Origin: Nymphaea colorata
Lineage: Eukaryota; Streptophyta; Magnoliopsida; Nymphaeales; Nymphaeaceae
Direction: 5' to 3'
Assembly: GCF_008831285.2 (NCBI RefSeq)
Contig: NC_045143.1
Span: forward strand, 3,295,503-3,359,502
DNA: 64,000 nucleotides
The translations under genes were made by a program, and so were the position numbers. Below the pieces are notes generated by a model, which did not search any database, was not told where the DNA came from, and was given only the letters and a program-made list of their open reading frames with translations. Numbering within the stretch: position 1 is the stretch's first letter; the number at the start of each line of letters is the position of its first letter. Positions 42,001-54,118 of this stretch are shown here, piece by piece.

Positions 42001-45000
42001 TACAAAACCATTTTCAAGGCATTAAAGCGTACTGCATGAAAGACTCATTGTTGGATCAATTTTTCCAAGTAGTGTCTGTGACTCCGTGGCATATGGCATA
42101 TGTTTCTGGAAGTTCAAAATTGTTACCACGTACCTGTGCTGGTGGTTTTTGAGTAATTTGGTCTCATAGTTACCTGTGGTAAGAGCTTACTTAAATTCAA
42201 ATTTGTGGCATTGGCACATAAATCGTCATTTTATATAATGTCCATGGTATGATGGTAATGCTGGAGGTTTTTGAGTAATTTTGGTTTCATAGCTGCCTGT
42301 TATAAGAGCTTACTTTAATTTAAATTTGGGGCACTGGCACGTAATTCATCATTTTATATTTTGTCCGTGTGTGCAACATTCTGCAATTTGGATGAGTCAT
42401 CATGAAGTCCAACATTCTGCAACTTGGCTGGGTCATCTACAGAGCCCACATCTTGACAGTTTTGAAAGCGGTTGTCTATTGAGGACTTATAGTCCAGGAG
42501 ACTGTTGAACATGTGAAAATAAGAAAATATTTTAAACCAGATCAAAGTGTTGACTTCTCTTCCTTTGAGGCCAGGTTTATGTGATCCTATGAGGAAAAAT
42601 TGACATAAAGACACTTGACTTTTGGTGATAACAAACACAAGTTGGAAATTTCCTGTAACCTCTTGAGTTAATAAATATACTAAGATATACAAGTGGTTAA
42701 TGGCAGACTTTGATATTTGAGTGTTTTTTTTTTCTGTCAAAATAATTTGGTAGTTTCTAGTTGACATTGGCCTTAGGATTGGCGGATATAAATGGGTTAT
42801 TTTATGTGATATAACATTATAGTGGCAGCAAGCTACTGCTTTCTTCCTGGCTTTAGAAGAAGCCACTTCCAATACTACACCTGGAATTGCTGGATCAGAA
42901 TTGTGAAGGACCTCATTGTCATTAAAATCACTTGCCACCATCAATTTGAAAACCTGATATATGTTCCTCTTAGTCTCTTACCAATCCCGTTCCCTCTCCT
43001 ATCACCTGCGAATTTCAACAATCAATATATCTTTTTCTCTTTAAGTGGTTTTTGAGGAATACGGCTCCTATGTGCAGCTTGAATCTCTTGAGATATGTGA
43101 CATATTGTGCCTGTTGAGACAATTATTACTTTTTGTCATTTCTATGCTGTAGAGTTAACATGGACTCTGTTGGACACAGGGCAGAATCTTGAAACATGCT
43201 GGTGATTTAGCTGCAGCATCTGCACTGGCAGATGAAGCACGTTCAATGGATCTGGCAGATCGTTTCATAAACAGTGAATGTGTTAAGCGGATGCTCCAGG
43301 CTGATCAGGTTTACATTAACACATGGTGCATCTATTTTCTCGACCATGCTTCGATTTGTATCTTTATTACCTGTTAACTACTTTTCTTCCACTGGGAATA
43401 CTGTTGAAAAGGTGGGTTTAGCAGAGAAGACTGCAGTATTGTTCACTAAGGATGGGGATCAGCACAATAACCTGTATGACATGCAGTGCATGTGGTTAGC
43501 CCTTGTTACCTGTAATTCTGATTATTATAAGTGCAAATTTGAGTATATGGATGTCTTATGGCTTCTGCGATTTCCTTCTTGGTAAGGTATGAACTGGCTT
43601 CAGGAGAAAGCTACTTTCGGCAGAGTGACCTGGGACGGGCTTTAAAGAAATTTTTGGCTGTTGAGAAGCACTATGCAGATATGACAGAGGACCAATTTGA
43701 CTTTCATTCTTATTGCTTGAGGAAAATGACATTGCGATCTTATGTGGAAATGTTGAGGTTTCAGGATCGTTTGCATTCTCATTCCTACTTCCATAAAGCA
43801 GCAGTGGGGGCTATTAGGTATGGCCTATTGCCAAAAGATTATGAATGAAACTGGTTGTTGTAACTTCTTGATTGCTGCTACTGGTTAAAGCTCATCATTT
43901 TGGAATCTCAGAGCATATCTTCCAATTTGTGTAACTAGTTTGATCCTTGAGGTGCAGATGTTATATGAAGTTGTATGATTCTCCGGCTAAATTGGTGAAT
44001 GAAGATCAAGATGAGATGTCAAAACTGCCTCCTTCTCAGAAGAAGAAATTGAAGCAGAAACAGAGGAAGGCTGAAGCTCGTGCTAAGAGGGTTTGTAGAA
44101 CTATTCATGATTGTTGCTTATTGTTATCAGTTTAGTGCCATGTTTGCATGAGGTATAGGTGAGGGCATGGCATGGGTGTGACATTGGTGTTAAGAGTACA
44201 GCTTTTATGTTATATGCTAGGCTATGGGCATTCATACCATTGGCTTCACTATTGAACACTGGATTATTACTGCATTGGCATCATATAGTGTTTACCATGT
44301 GTGGAAGTTTGTGTTTGTGCTCCTTTAATTATCAATGCACTACATGCTACATCAATTATAAAATTGTATTGAGTCAAGAACTAGTTTGTAGTTTCTAAAC
44401 AATGAAGTGAATGAAGAGACCTCATGTTTGGTTGTAAATCTGGAGATGTCTCTCGAGAAGTAGTGTGATTTTGTGTAGGTGCCAGTGCCCTTGGCCATAC
44501 TACTTTCTGAATCCTAGTAGACTTGTAGAACCTCACTGAAATTGGTGAATGGAACGACGATAATTGATGGTCCAGAAATTTGGCAAACATGGTCCCATGT
44601 TTACGATATTGGAATCTTGGGCTGTTCTGTAGGAAGCAGAGGAGAAGAATGAGGAGGAGTCAAGTGCGGCAGGTGTATCCAAAAATACTAAGCGACAACA
44701 TGCGAAGCCAGTGGATCCTGATCCTCATGGAGAGAAACTCTTGCAGGTGAAATTCAGAAAATTATCAATTTTTTGTTGCTGTGAAAATTGCATAATGAAG
44801 CAACAGCAAGTTTGACTTCTGCTGAAATGACAAAAAATTGAATCCCATTTTTATTGTTATTCCTAACAGGTTGAAGACCTTCTAGCAGAAGCTACTAAGT
44901 ATTTGAAGTTGCTTCAAAAGAACTCATCAGCGTCTGTGGAAACACATGTTCTTTCTTTTGAATTGAACATGAGGAAGCATAAGATTTTACTAGCATTTCA

Positions 45001-46748
45001 GGTATATTTTCAAGTCTAAATTATTAGCATGGGCGTATCCTGTTATGAGTAGACTTGTTTATTATTGGTGATACTATTGAACTAGAAATACAACCGTTTA
45101 AACAGATGATTTTCAGTCTGTAATCTATCTGTTGTTTTCTCCTTCCTACACCGTAAAATGGTGGCTGGAGCGTTTGTCCTCAAGTTGGCTTCCTTCTATT
45201 TACCAGTTGCCTTTTTTAGGTGGCGAGCTTAAGTTCTTCCTTCACTTGAGTAAGCAATAAACTGGTACGGTTATAAAAATATTTATTGCTGGTTTAATTT
45301 TTTGAGAATCTCAAATTGTTTTTTCCTTATTTGACAACTAAATAAAATGCAAGTAGCACAGTAGAATAAACTTGCTTTGGCTGGTTCAATGCTGCAATAA
45401 TTTGTGGGACTTGTCATATGGGCTTCAAAAGCAACTTAGGATCATGCAAACTTGGCACAAGTACTTTGTAGAAAATGCATTACAATGTTTTAGTACTAAA
45501 GAATGTTTCTAAGTGGAAAAACATTGAAATCGTTAGAAATATTAAACAACTACTGGTATAAATTAGTATCTAACCTGCGTGATAACATGTATTCATGCAT
45601 GTCCTGGGGACATCTGACCGAAGTTATGCTTGCCTATGACGGGTTGGTTGGTAAGGGAAAAACAAATAAAAAAAATATTCAGTTTAAAAGTTCAAGATAT
45701 TGCAAGTATGGTGAACTGTTTGCATGAATTGTCAGTTGAAGGCATGTAATTTGCTTGCTGAACCAAATTTCTTTGGGCATCACGCTTGTGTAATTGCAGA
45801 AATGTTTCCTTAGCAGTGGGATTTGCTTAGATCTTTTTGAGTCATTGGTGTATACCCTAAAAAAATTCCATCAGGCCGTGTTTGATTACCTCGGATCTTA
45901 GATCCGAGGTCGGATTTGCTCAGAAGATAGAAGGTAAAGCAAACTGTGGGTCTCTAATCCACAGATTTCAGATCCACGAGAGACCGACTTACCTCCATTG
46001 TCGAGTTCATCTGCCTTTCGCTTGTGATGAAGAGATCAGGAAAAAAGAAATGAACCAGCCACCGCCATGGTGGTCAGGTGAGAGAGAGAGAGAGAGAGAA
46101 TGATCATCAAACATGGTTTCTAAAAATAACATTTTTAAAATTCTCGGATTTTAGATCTGAGGATTTTAATTCAGCCCGGATCTAAGATCCGGGGCTATCA
46201 AATGGAAGCTAAGTGATTTTTGTTTTAAGGCATTGGAACCAACATCGAGTCAAATAATCATGACTTCTCTAATTTTTCGCTTTCATCATTTATGTTACCT
46301 GGATATATGATTTGATATATTTTTGCTTTCCATCTAAGCTCTGCACGTATTTAGATGTTGAAGGTGTTCTTTGGAGTTTTCTTTTGTTAACAAAATGACT
46401 ATATTGAGTTACAGGCTGTGAAGCAACTGCTTAAACTAGATCCTGATAGCCCAGATACTCACCGTTGCTTGGTATGTTTCAATGCAATAACTAAATATCA
46501 CTTGTTTTTATTGAAATGCTTTCCCACATAAAATATCTGTAGTATCGACTGTTCATTACATTACTTTGTCCTTGTTCTTATCTATACTCATTTCTTTTTA
46601 TGATTTGCTTTTCCTGATCTCTATATTCAAATGCTTCTTCCTGCATAGAATCCATGTTTATCAGCTGTTTGCTGCAATGTCCAGTTGTCATCTGCATTCG
46701 TTTCTTATTTGTTGTTTATTTCCCCTCTCTCTCTTTCTCTCTCTCCTC

Positions 46749-46798
<50 letters not shown>

Positions 46799-48846
46799 AT
46801 GTATGAAATAAAATGTTTAGATGAATTATGTTAGTAAATTATTTGTTGTCTTAGCTTATACCCAAAATTTTGGCGTAAGTTTCCTCCATTGTTACGAAAA
46901 AAATGTATTTCACACCAAAGTCTCCACTGTATTGTTTCTTCTCGAATTATGGATATATACGTCCTGTGGTACTGGCATCATTGTGCCTTGAAGTTATTGG
47001 ATTGTCTATTCGTAATTGTGGCATGACTATCTTGATATGCTCCTATGGTCCTATGCTTGATTGAGCAGGCACAGAAAAATGACAGTTTGTTCTCATAATT
47101 GCACACCATTTTTTTGTATTAAAAAAAAAATCATTGGCAATGGAAGTTCTTTTTTTTTTACTGTAATTAATTAATCTTTTGATTTTTGTCCCACATTAAG
47201 GGGGGAATAATTTTTCTGGATGTTGACTTGCCAAGAGTAAATTTGTAGGCATAGGATGTTTAATTAGTTTGCTTCCTGAATCTATTCATAGCTGAAGGTA
47301 TCCTGCAAAGTATGGAAGACAATAGTGCATTCTCATATATTCTATATCAATGTTGAGATTGGTTATAAGTATGCTTCTCAGAAATTTGGTATAAATTTGT
47401 AAAATTTCTAAGTGGCCTTTTGATATTTTCAGATATTGTTTTTTCATAAATTCGATGGGTTTTCATCACCAGTGACAGACTCTGAGAAACTTGTATGGAG
47501 TGTATTAGAAGCAGAACGGCCTACACTAAGGTACATAGTGGCATTTATTTGGCTTATTATATTCCAGTTTTTAACCTTGTCATTGGCTGTATATTTACCA
47601 GAGGCTTGCAGAACACATCTTCTCTTGTTGAAGCAAACAAATCTTTCCTTGATGCTCACAAGGGTCAGTATCTATTTTTTTTTGTTCTTTCAGTCTGAGT
47701 TTTGTGATTGAAGTATGTTTGAACTAATATTCTGGCTTTCTGAAGATTCTTTGATGCATAGAGCTGTCGCAGCTGAGATGTTGTTTGTCCTAGACCCTGA
47801 AAGGAAACTTGAGGCTATTAAGCTTGTGGAAGAATCGTTCATGTGTGGTCCAATGTACATTTTCACTTGATCAAGCATTTACTCTTTTCCTCTGGCTTTT
47901 TTGTTCATTTCAATAGTTTATTCATGTTTGAACATGTCCATACGTTGATTCTGAACAGATCTAGTCCTAGTGGACCCAGTGTGGGATGGAAACTTAAAGA
48001 TTGTATTGCTGTGCACCAATTGCTGGGAACAGTTTTTGCTGATCCTGATGCTGCTTCTAGTATGTACCTAAAAAACTTTCTTTAGGCCTTTATATTCTAT
48101 TTTGGTGTTTCTTTTGTCCTTTATGCCTGCTTGAGTAATTTTGGATGAGCATATTATGATGTGCACAACATTGCTTGTTTTTTTCAGCACGCTGCATGAA
48201 TATACTTGATCTTATATATAAGAGACTAAGAATTGTCTTTCCTTTTTTTTTTTTTTCTATCGTAAGTATATCGTGTTTCTGAAATCGCTTGGATATTGTT
48301 TTTCTGCAACTCATTTTCTCTCCTTCCAAAATGCACTAAAATTCTTGCCTTAAAAAATTAAATAGATCTCTTTCTCTGATGTGATTGGCTGGTAGTAGTT
48401 AAGCCCATTTCACATAGAGATAATCTCTCTCACTCTCTCGGGTGGCATGCCTGTGCATGTGTTGGGTGGATGACCTCTCTTGTAGCTTTGTTGATAGCTG
48501 ATACAGTAGGCATCCGTGTATCAGAGGCATATATGTTACAGACAGTGTGGTGCTTTACCCATAACTCGTGGAGCCACAATCTTGATTTGAAGTCTAATTG
48601 GGAAAGCTTAATGCTTATGTTTTTTTCTTTTCTCCCTATATAGGGTGGAGTACTAGGTGTGCGGAGCACTTTCCCTACTCGACATACTTCAAAGGAGTCT
48701 GCAGTTCTGCTGTAGTGAAGCCAGTTGATGGTAACTTAAACAATGCACCAGAGAATGGAGGTATGGAGCACTGTGGTGCCAGTGTTCGAGATTCCCATTC
48801 TCTAAATGGGAACATCAGTTCCCTGAAGGCTTTGAATATCCAGTAG
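30265..48846 (+). CDS. NAA15: NAA15, auxiliary (ribosome-anchoring) subunit of the NatA N-alpha-acetyltransferase, 26 exons
   Basis: NAA15 forms NatA with catalytic NAA10, docks it at the ribosome exit tunnel and enables co-translational acetylation of small N-terminal residues after Met removal. Exons: 30265-30315, 31107-31185, 33345-33427, 33546-33695, 34988-35103, 36736-36841, 37776-37847, 37934-38049, 39638-39770, 40694-40771, 40955-41008, 41114-41184, 41738-41792, 41896-41991, 43180-43308, 43412-43494, 43587-43817, 43958-44090, 44633-44746, 44870-45001, 46415-46471, 47433-47530, 47602-47663, 47746-47842, 47959-48059, 48644-48846. The joined frame is 899 residues, close to Arabidopsis NAA15 (about 897), and is conserved throughout. 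The start reads [20 protein letters not shown]-type helices fill most of the length (for example [18 protein letters not shown]). A lysine-rich segment at about residues 590-612 contains [11 protein letters not shown]. The only ATG in the leader is the chosen one. No break was seen. Confidence 0.97.
34217..34258. repeat. 21 bp perfect tandem duplication in NAA15 intron 4
   Basis: Two identical adjacent 21 bp units begin ACCTTGTTTGGAAAGG (34217-34237 and 34238-34258). The perfect identity suggests a recent slippage event. Confidence 0.9.
39011..39064. repeat. (TA)n flanked by perfect inverted repeat in NAA15 intron 8
   Basis: GCTTGACTATATA on the left and TATATAGTCAAGC on the right enclose a pure (TA)n core. 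The whole tract is one near-perfect palindrome of about 54 bp that could extrude as a cruciform. Confidence 0.9.
42138..42369. repeat. Diverged tandem duplication of about 122 bp in NAA15 intron 14
   Basis: Two copies, starting GCTGGTGGTTTTTGAG at 42138 and GCTGGAGGTTTTTGAG at 42260, run in parallel through AGAGCTTACTT and TCATTTTATAT to about 42246 and 42369. Substitutions and small indels show the event is not recent. Confidence 0.85.
43958..44746 (+). other. NAA15: NAA15 exons 18-19: basic/acidic linker
   Basis: Exon 18 ends in a run rich in K, Q and R ([19 protein letters not shown]). Exon 19 opens with [11 protein letters not shown] and continues to [14 protein letters not shown]. In this family the basic patch is the charged region linked to ribosome or nucleic-acid contact and to nuclear-localisation-like function; PVDPDPHG is a conserved family block. 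The split between basic and acidic halves falls exactly at the intron. Confidence 0.8.
45881..46202. mobile_element. MITE-like element with terminal inverted repeats in NAA15 intron 20
   Basis: The left end reads TTTGATTACCTCGGATCTTA and the reverse complement of the right end reads TTTGATAGCCCCGGATCTTA. Both contain the palindrome GGATCTTAGATCC. The internal 250 bp holds a (GA)n run near 46080-46098 and no transposase. Length (about 320 bp), paired ends and a second related end at 58825-58860 support a dispersed miniature inverted-repeat element. The superfamily is unknown. Confidence 0.65.
46749..46798. repeat. Compound (TG)n(TA)n microsatellite in NAA15 intron 21
   Basis: A TG dinucleotide run passes directly into a TA run, preceded by a TC-rich stretch from about 46722. 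This is simple-sequence DNA in an intron. Confidence 0.95.
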
Positions 48847-49560
48847 GAGAAGCTCATTCGAGGTCCATCTTTTAATTCTCAAGGCATATTCAGAAATTTG
48901 AACCCCGGAAAGTAACTGCACAGATTTGGGGAGCCAGCTGGCACTCGGTACATTGAATTCTCCAGAGAGATTTTGAAGCAGCAGTTTCTTCATGCTTCAT
49001 CGAGAAGAGCTTTGGCACATTGATTTCCAATATATATAGGTAAGTCAAGGTCCCTGCGTTATTCTTATTTGACTTTGTAATCTTGTGGAATTTATTCCAT
49101 TGAGTCACACCTTGAGGAAGGGGCAAATGATGTTTTGGATGTGTATAATTAGTTTCTTATATTTTGTCAAATTTTGTTTGTATTTTCCAGTTGATTTATT
49201 CGTAGTGTTCTATAAAGAAACAGTGGACCTTCCCATGGTTGAAGAATAACCTGAAGAAATTTTGGAGAAATGACTCCAACTTAGTGCTTTTTTTGTAAGC
49301 TGCCAGAAAGCAATTTGGTTGCTTGCTGCCACTGAGGTTTTTCTGTATCTCTTCTCTATTTCTTTTGTCTTGTGATGGGATGTAGGGCCTGTTTCTCCGG
49401 GAATGATCGTCTTGGTCATGTGTTCTTTCAACCTTACCCGTCTTGTGCCCTTCACGCACTCACTATTCTTAATGGTAAAACTGCATAAAAGCAGTATTTG
49501 TAGATCTAGTTTCTCTTTTGAAAGTAGAGAAATTTACAATAAAGAGAAGGCGTTCAGTGT
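48847..49560 (+). other. NAA15 3' UTR, probably with an intron
   Basis: After the TAG at 48844-48846 the sequence carries a canonical polyadenylation signal AATAAA at 49538-49543, followed by an A-rich stretch. A strong donor AG|GTAAGT at 49040 and an acceptor TTTGTTTGTATTTTCCAG ending at 49190 suggest a 151 bp intron inside the UTR. Confidence 0.55.
49538..49543 (+). terminator. Polyadenylation signal of NAA15
   Basis: Canonical AATAAA about 690 bp after the NAA15 stop, the first such hexamer in a suitable position. Plant genes often use variants, so other sites may also be used. Confidence 0.5.
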
Positions 49561-52560
49561 GGGCATTTAAAAAAAAAAAAAGAAATATTACATATAACTG
49601 TGGCTAGTGAAATCGTTCGCATTGAACATGTAAAACACTGAAGTGCTGAGCAAAATACAAAAACAATATTCACATGATTGTAGTTCCTCCTAGTTTTTAC
49701 CTTCACCGCCCATCGGAAGCAGCAGCAAAATTCTGGTGCTGATTATCGAGCTTATTCGCACACACTTCAGTTGGCAGACGCTGTCAGCTCATCCATGTTC
49801 GCACGGTACTCTCTTCCTCTCGGTGAGCACCGAGCAGGCGTCCCTATGAGTTTACTTTATCGATGCCTATTTGTAAGCCCCAAATTAAGAGAAGGGAAGA
49901 AAACAGATTTATCTACTCTTTCTTCTAGTTTGCCACTAGAATTATTATATATTATAGTCAATGATTTTTTTATATCACTGCCTAAACTTTCTACCCTGTC
50001 GTATATTTTTGTTTGGTTATGACTTTGATGGCTTCCTTTTTTCATCATGTGCATTTGTCAAGGTCATGTTCTGAGAATGCCGATTTGATTGAATCCGTTT
50101 ACCTTCAGTAACGAGAACAATTCTAACCTCAACGGCCACCGAAAAGGATGAATCATGTTCTGGACATTGTCTATATTCGAATTGTATTAGTGTTTGAATG
50201 CTTTTGTTTCCAGTTAACTTTCACCCATCTGTCAATTATTAGGAAAAACTGTGCCATTTACTTGTTTTTCTTAACTGAGCAAAGTTGTGGGGATTCAGAG
50301 GCATCTAAAACACGAACAGAAGAGAATTCCGATTCGATTGAATTCATTTACTTTGAGTCGCGATAACCTTTCTGACCTCAAGGTGACCCAAAAGGAAGAA
50401 TCCTTCTCTCAAAAACAGGATAGTTTTCGTCTCCAGTAACACCGTAAACCATGCGCCCGATAGAAGGAGAGAGAGGGTGCTAAATCTTCTCTGAATTATT
50501 CCAATTTTAAAATTCATCTCTTGGCATGAGTAGGTAAAGGTCTGTCAAACAGCAGCTGATGAAAATAAATTAATAAAATATTAACAATGACCCCGCTTAT
50601 ACACGGAACTTTGCTGTTTCAAACACGTGGAAACTGCACTTGAGATTTGGGAACTCGTCGCTCTCTGGCACTTGTGTATACTGATCAGTTTCCATTCAAG
50701 TATTATGTTTTTTGCAAAATGCAGCAGCAGAGGAGACGACAACTGGTATGCATAGGTAGCAATGTGGCCCTAGATCAAGATCGGAGGAGGAGGAGGAGGA
50801 AGGCTTCAGACAATGAGATATTTCCTTCCGCACAGGCCCAAAAGATCTCAGAGCAAATACGTATTGATCATCACTAGTAATATTCTGGACCATCTGTCCG
50901 TTTTCTGGTGAATTCTCAGTTGTGCAAATCTCAGTGCAGGTTATGTATCAAACTAATCAGAGACTTCATGAATAACGTTTGCGTTTGTGACTATTCGTTT
51001 TTCACCATTATCCAAGCCAAAAATCCAGAAGGCTTTATAAATCTGGGTATCCAGATTTTCGTTGGAGTTCAATACTCAGAGTTTGCCTTTTCTGTCATAG
51101 AGCAACAGGGAGACCTTCTTGCTGGTCAATGAAGAATCGGCATGAACTTTACACAGAGAAACAACCAGAAGAGGGAAAAGAAATCAGTCAGTGCCCATTA
51201 CAAATTTGGATCACGTTGAAACTCGGATACAAACTGGCCAGATTCATATCCATGCATAGCCAGGTACAGTATGACATGTCCACCAATATAAACTTTGCAC
51301 ATACTTGCCTGGTGCTTTTAACATGGCTAAATTTTGATACATGTAGCAAGAATCATTTGAATGTAAAATCTTGGTTCGCTCTCTCTCTATTTTCCCCTTG
51401 GCGAATGCAGTTCTAGAGACGGAACTTTCAGGTAGTGTTTGAATACCTGGAACTAAATATCCGGGCATCAGAATGCTGGGTACGTAGCATTGTTTGATTT
51501 TCTAGAACTTTTTCTTCCTAGCATTTTAGTTTCATGTTTGTTTGTGCATGAAACTAAAATTCTGCCTATCTAAAGGCAACCATTGAAATTGTAACAACTA
51601 TTATGCAACTAAAAAACAACTGTCAAACTTTCTATTGCCCAAGGGACCAACCATGGTCAGCTAAAGAGACTTTGTAGCTGTACTTATTTTTATTTGTTGG
51701 GTTTTGATATAAAAGAATTTTTCATTTTTGACAGCATAGCACGTCAAAACATGGACGCTAGCCTACTGATCTGCGTTAGGTGCAATTCACTGTTGAAGCA
51801 AATAGTAAACTTTACAACTGCTGATTTGAAATTACATTATAAAAACCATTGAATTTCTTAAAGTTTTGTAAATAGTTTCAAGGGACATAATATAGTTGGT
51901 CAGACTGATGCAACAATAAAAGACCGGTCATCAATTCTATTCTTATAAACACTACTATGCATAGTTGAAAGGTGTAAAGAATAATCCAAACCGTCGAGGA
52001 TCTCATGGCAGGTAAACTAGTGTAATAAAAACTTCTTAAAATTATTAACCACTTTTACCAAGAAATAATTACGTTTACTAGAGAGCCAAATCTGTAGATT
52101 CTAGCAGCATAGTCATAATAATTAGATTGTTCAAAATTATATGCCATTCAAATCTACTGTGTAGATGAAATTCTGCATAAATCTCCATAAACAATGCTTA
52201 ACGTAACCTCGTAAAATTGGCTTCGCTCAAGCGACTTTCTGACATATGGTTTAAACAAATCCACTTGGTCACAGTTTCATTTTGTGAGAATATGCCGCAA
52301 TACGATTGCGGCGGAGCAAGCCCGACCACAAGCACGATAAACCCAAATATAAAGTTTAGCAAAATTTTATGAAGGCCAAAGAGAAAAAAATAATTGACAT
52401 CTAATTTTTTTTATGAGAAAAAAAATCGTACAAACAACCCATTAATTGAATTTTTATTATGTTAGCGTGCAATTCTTAAATGTAAATGCAAAACGAGGGA
52501 GTTTGGCGTTGGTATTGTAGGAACTTGAAAAATTTAGGAACCAAAACAAATGAATAAATA
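49561..52560. other. Intergenic region between NAA15 and the RING gene
   Basis: About 3 kb with no supportable gene; open frames are short and unlike known families. It contains a diverged 85 bp direct repeat (about 50076-50161 and 50322-50406), a (GGA)n stretch near 50785-50802 and a 14 bp-arm hairpin at 51523-51560 in a repeat-like block that begins GGTAGTGTTTGAATACC. Confidence 0.65.
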
Positions 52561-52563
52561 AAA

Positions 52564-52598
52564 TGACGTCCACACTTTGCTTTTTTTCTATTTAAATT
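52564..52598 (+). promoter_or_regulatory. Probable core promoter of the RING-H2 gene
   Basis: TGACGTC at 52564-52570 is a bZIP-type C-box/CRE-like site. CTATTTAAAT at about 52589-52598 could act as a TATA element about 30 bp before a TC-rich leader that begins near 52625. The placement fits the ATG-free first exon downstream, but no start site is proven. Confidence 0.35.
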
Positions 52599-52624
52599 AA
52601 TTAAACGAAAATCTCTGCTGACTA

Positions 52625-52959
52625 AGGATTACTTGGAGTCTCTTTCTCTCTCCCTTCCCATCTCCTGATCTCCACCTCCCTCTCTTTCTCCTTCTCCGTA
52701 TCTCTCTCAGGCTGTCTTTTCCATTTTTTTCCTGAGTGTTGATCGTTTTAGTTTTACTTCTTGTTCCTGTTCAGATTTTGTTATCGTTCGAATCCTCTTC
52801 AGAACGGGCTTCTTTTCACTGTCATTCCCTTCGCCCTAATTTTCCTTTCGTCTCTCGGTTTGGGACACCTCGGATTGTGAATCAGTGGCGTTTCATTGCT
52901 TCTGCTACTCTCTCTTCTCTGGGGCATCTCGGATTGTGCTTGTTAGCTTACTTAACGAG
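52625..52959 (+). other. Non-coding first exon (5' UTR) of the RING-H2 gene
   Basis: This TC-rich leader of about 330 bp contains no ATG on the + strand. It ends at a donor GAG|GTGAAG at 52960. The likely acceptor is TCCTCCCAG ending at 54072, giving a leader intron of about 1.1 kb before the exon that carries the start codon. A short repeated phrase, CTCGGATTGTG, occurs twice (near 52869 and 52929). The edges are inferred. Confidence 0.5.
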
Positions 52960-54118
52960 GTGAAGTTTTTAATGGAATTGGGGTTCCTTTTGTGACTAAT
53001 GAAGTGATCATCTGATTTTTTTTGCTTCTTTCTTCCCCTCACTTCTTCCCCAATTTTTCCGAGGACTTGGGAGTTGCGGCATCTTGTGGGACATCTTTTG
53101 TTTTCAGTAGTTTGATGAAGACTGTAGGGACTGAAGTCAGTGGCGAATTTCATTTCAAAAATATCTTTCAGTTCCCATTAATAATTGTTTTGTTCTGGAA
53201 CTTTCTTCGTCGTTCTTAACCTTGCTTATTCCATTTCATTTACTAATTAGTAATCGAATTTGATTCTGCGGCTTGTGAGTTTTGGTTCCTTATGCGGCAT
53301 TCCAGCGGCAAATTGATGAATATTCGCATGAAGTATCGGTTCCTGAGATGGTTATTTTCACCATCTTGTTGGTGTATGTGTGGACCTGAATCTTTAGTGG
53401 ATGCATGTAACTATCCAGACAAAATTGGATAAGTTGATATTGTTAATAGAGCATGATTCGAACTTTCGTAACAACTATATCTGCGTGGATAAGTTGATTC
53501 ATTCGAGCACACACCAAAAACTTTTTCTGGACCCTGGAGTTTGCTGTGAAAGCATAAATGTTCTAGCTCCTGTCTGAGTTCCCTAAGCACATCTTTTCGA
53601 CCATGCCCATTTGCTCAATATACCTTGAGTGGGGAATCAAGTTTAATGTAAATTCTGAGTGCAGGTCTACTTGATGGAATGGTCGGGTGTCATGTTTGCC
53701 ACATGACTTCTGGAAGCTTTTTTCATGCTAATTAGTAAGATGTAGTTTATACAATCACGAAAACTGTTGACCTTCACTAATCATGTTATACATACCCGCT
53801 GTGCATCTCCATTACCATCCCTAGCTCCAACTTTCGTGGCATAGAATTACATATTAGTTTTCAATTTTTTCACTTTGGTCTTTTAATTATTCTAATGTGG
53901 CTTTTTGTAGAATAACCACGTGTAGACTTTATGTTTTATTATTTGTTTAGTTTCAGAAAAGTGCCGAGCACCTATCCTAATAATAAAGTCTGTCTTCAGT
54001 TGTGTACTTTGTAGCAGCAGTTGGATGAAAAGATGATGTTATAGGCTGAAAATTGGCTTTTTTTCCTCCCAGAAGCAGCACAAGTGCCTTGAGAAACTGA
54101 TACTGCACTTCCTTTTCT

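Noticed and set aside
42354-42944. 196-codon minus-strand open frame
   Set aside because: It lies wholly within NAA15 intron 14, starts inside a duplicated intronic segment and resembles no known protein.
50647-50877. 76-codon + strand frame rich in Q and R
   Set aside because: Its composition comes from CAG and GGA repeats; there is no family match or gene context.
53022-53219. Frame of 65 codons after the first exon of the RING-H2 gene
   Set aside because: It lies in the inferred leader intron, and the product does not join to the RING-H2 coding exons.
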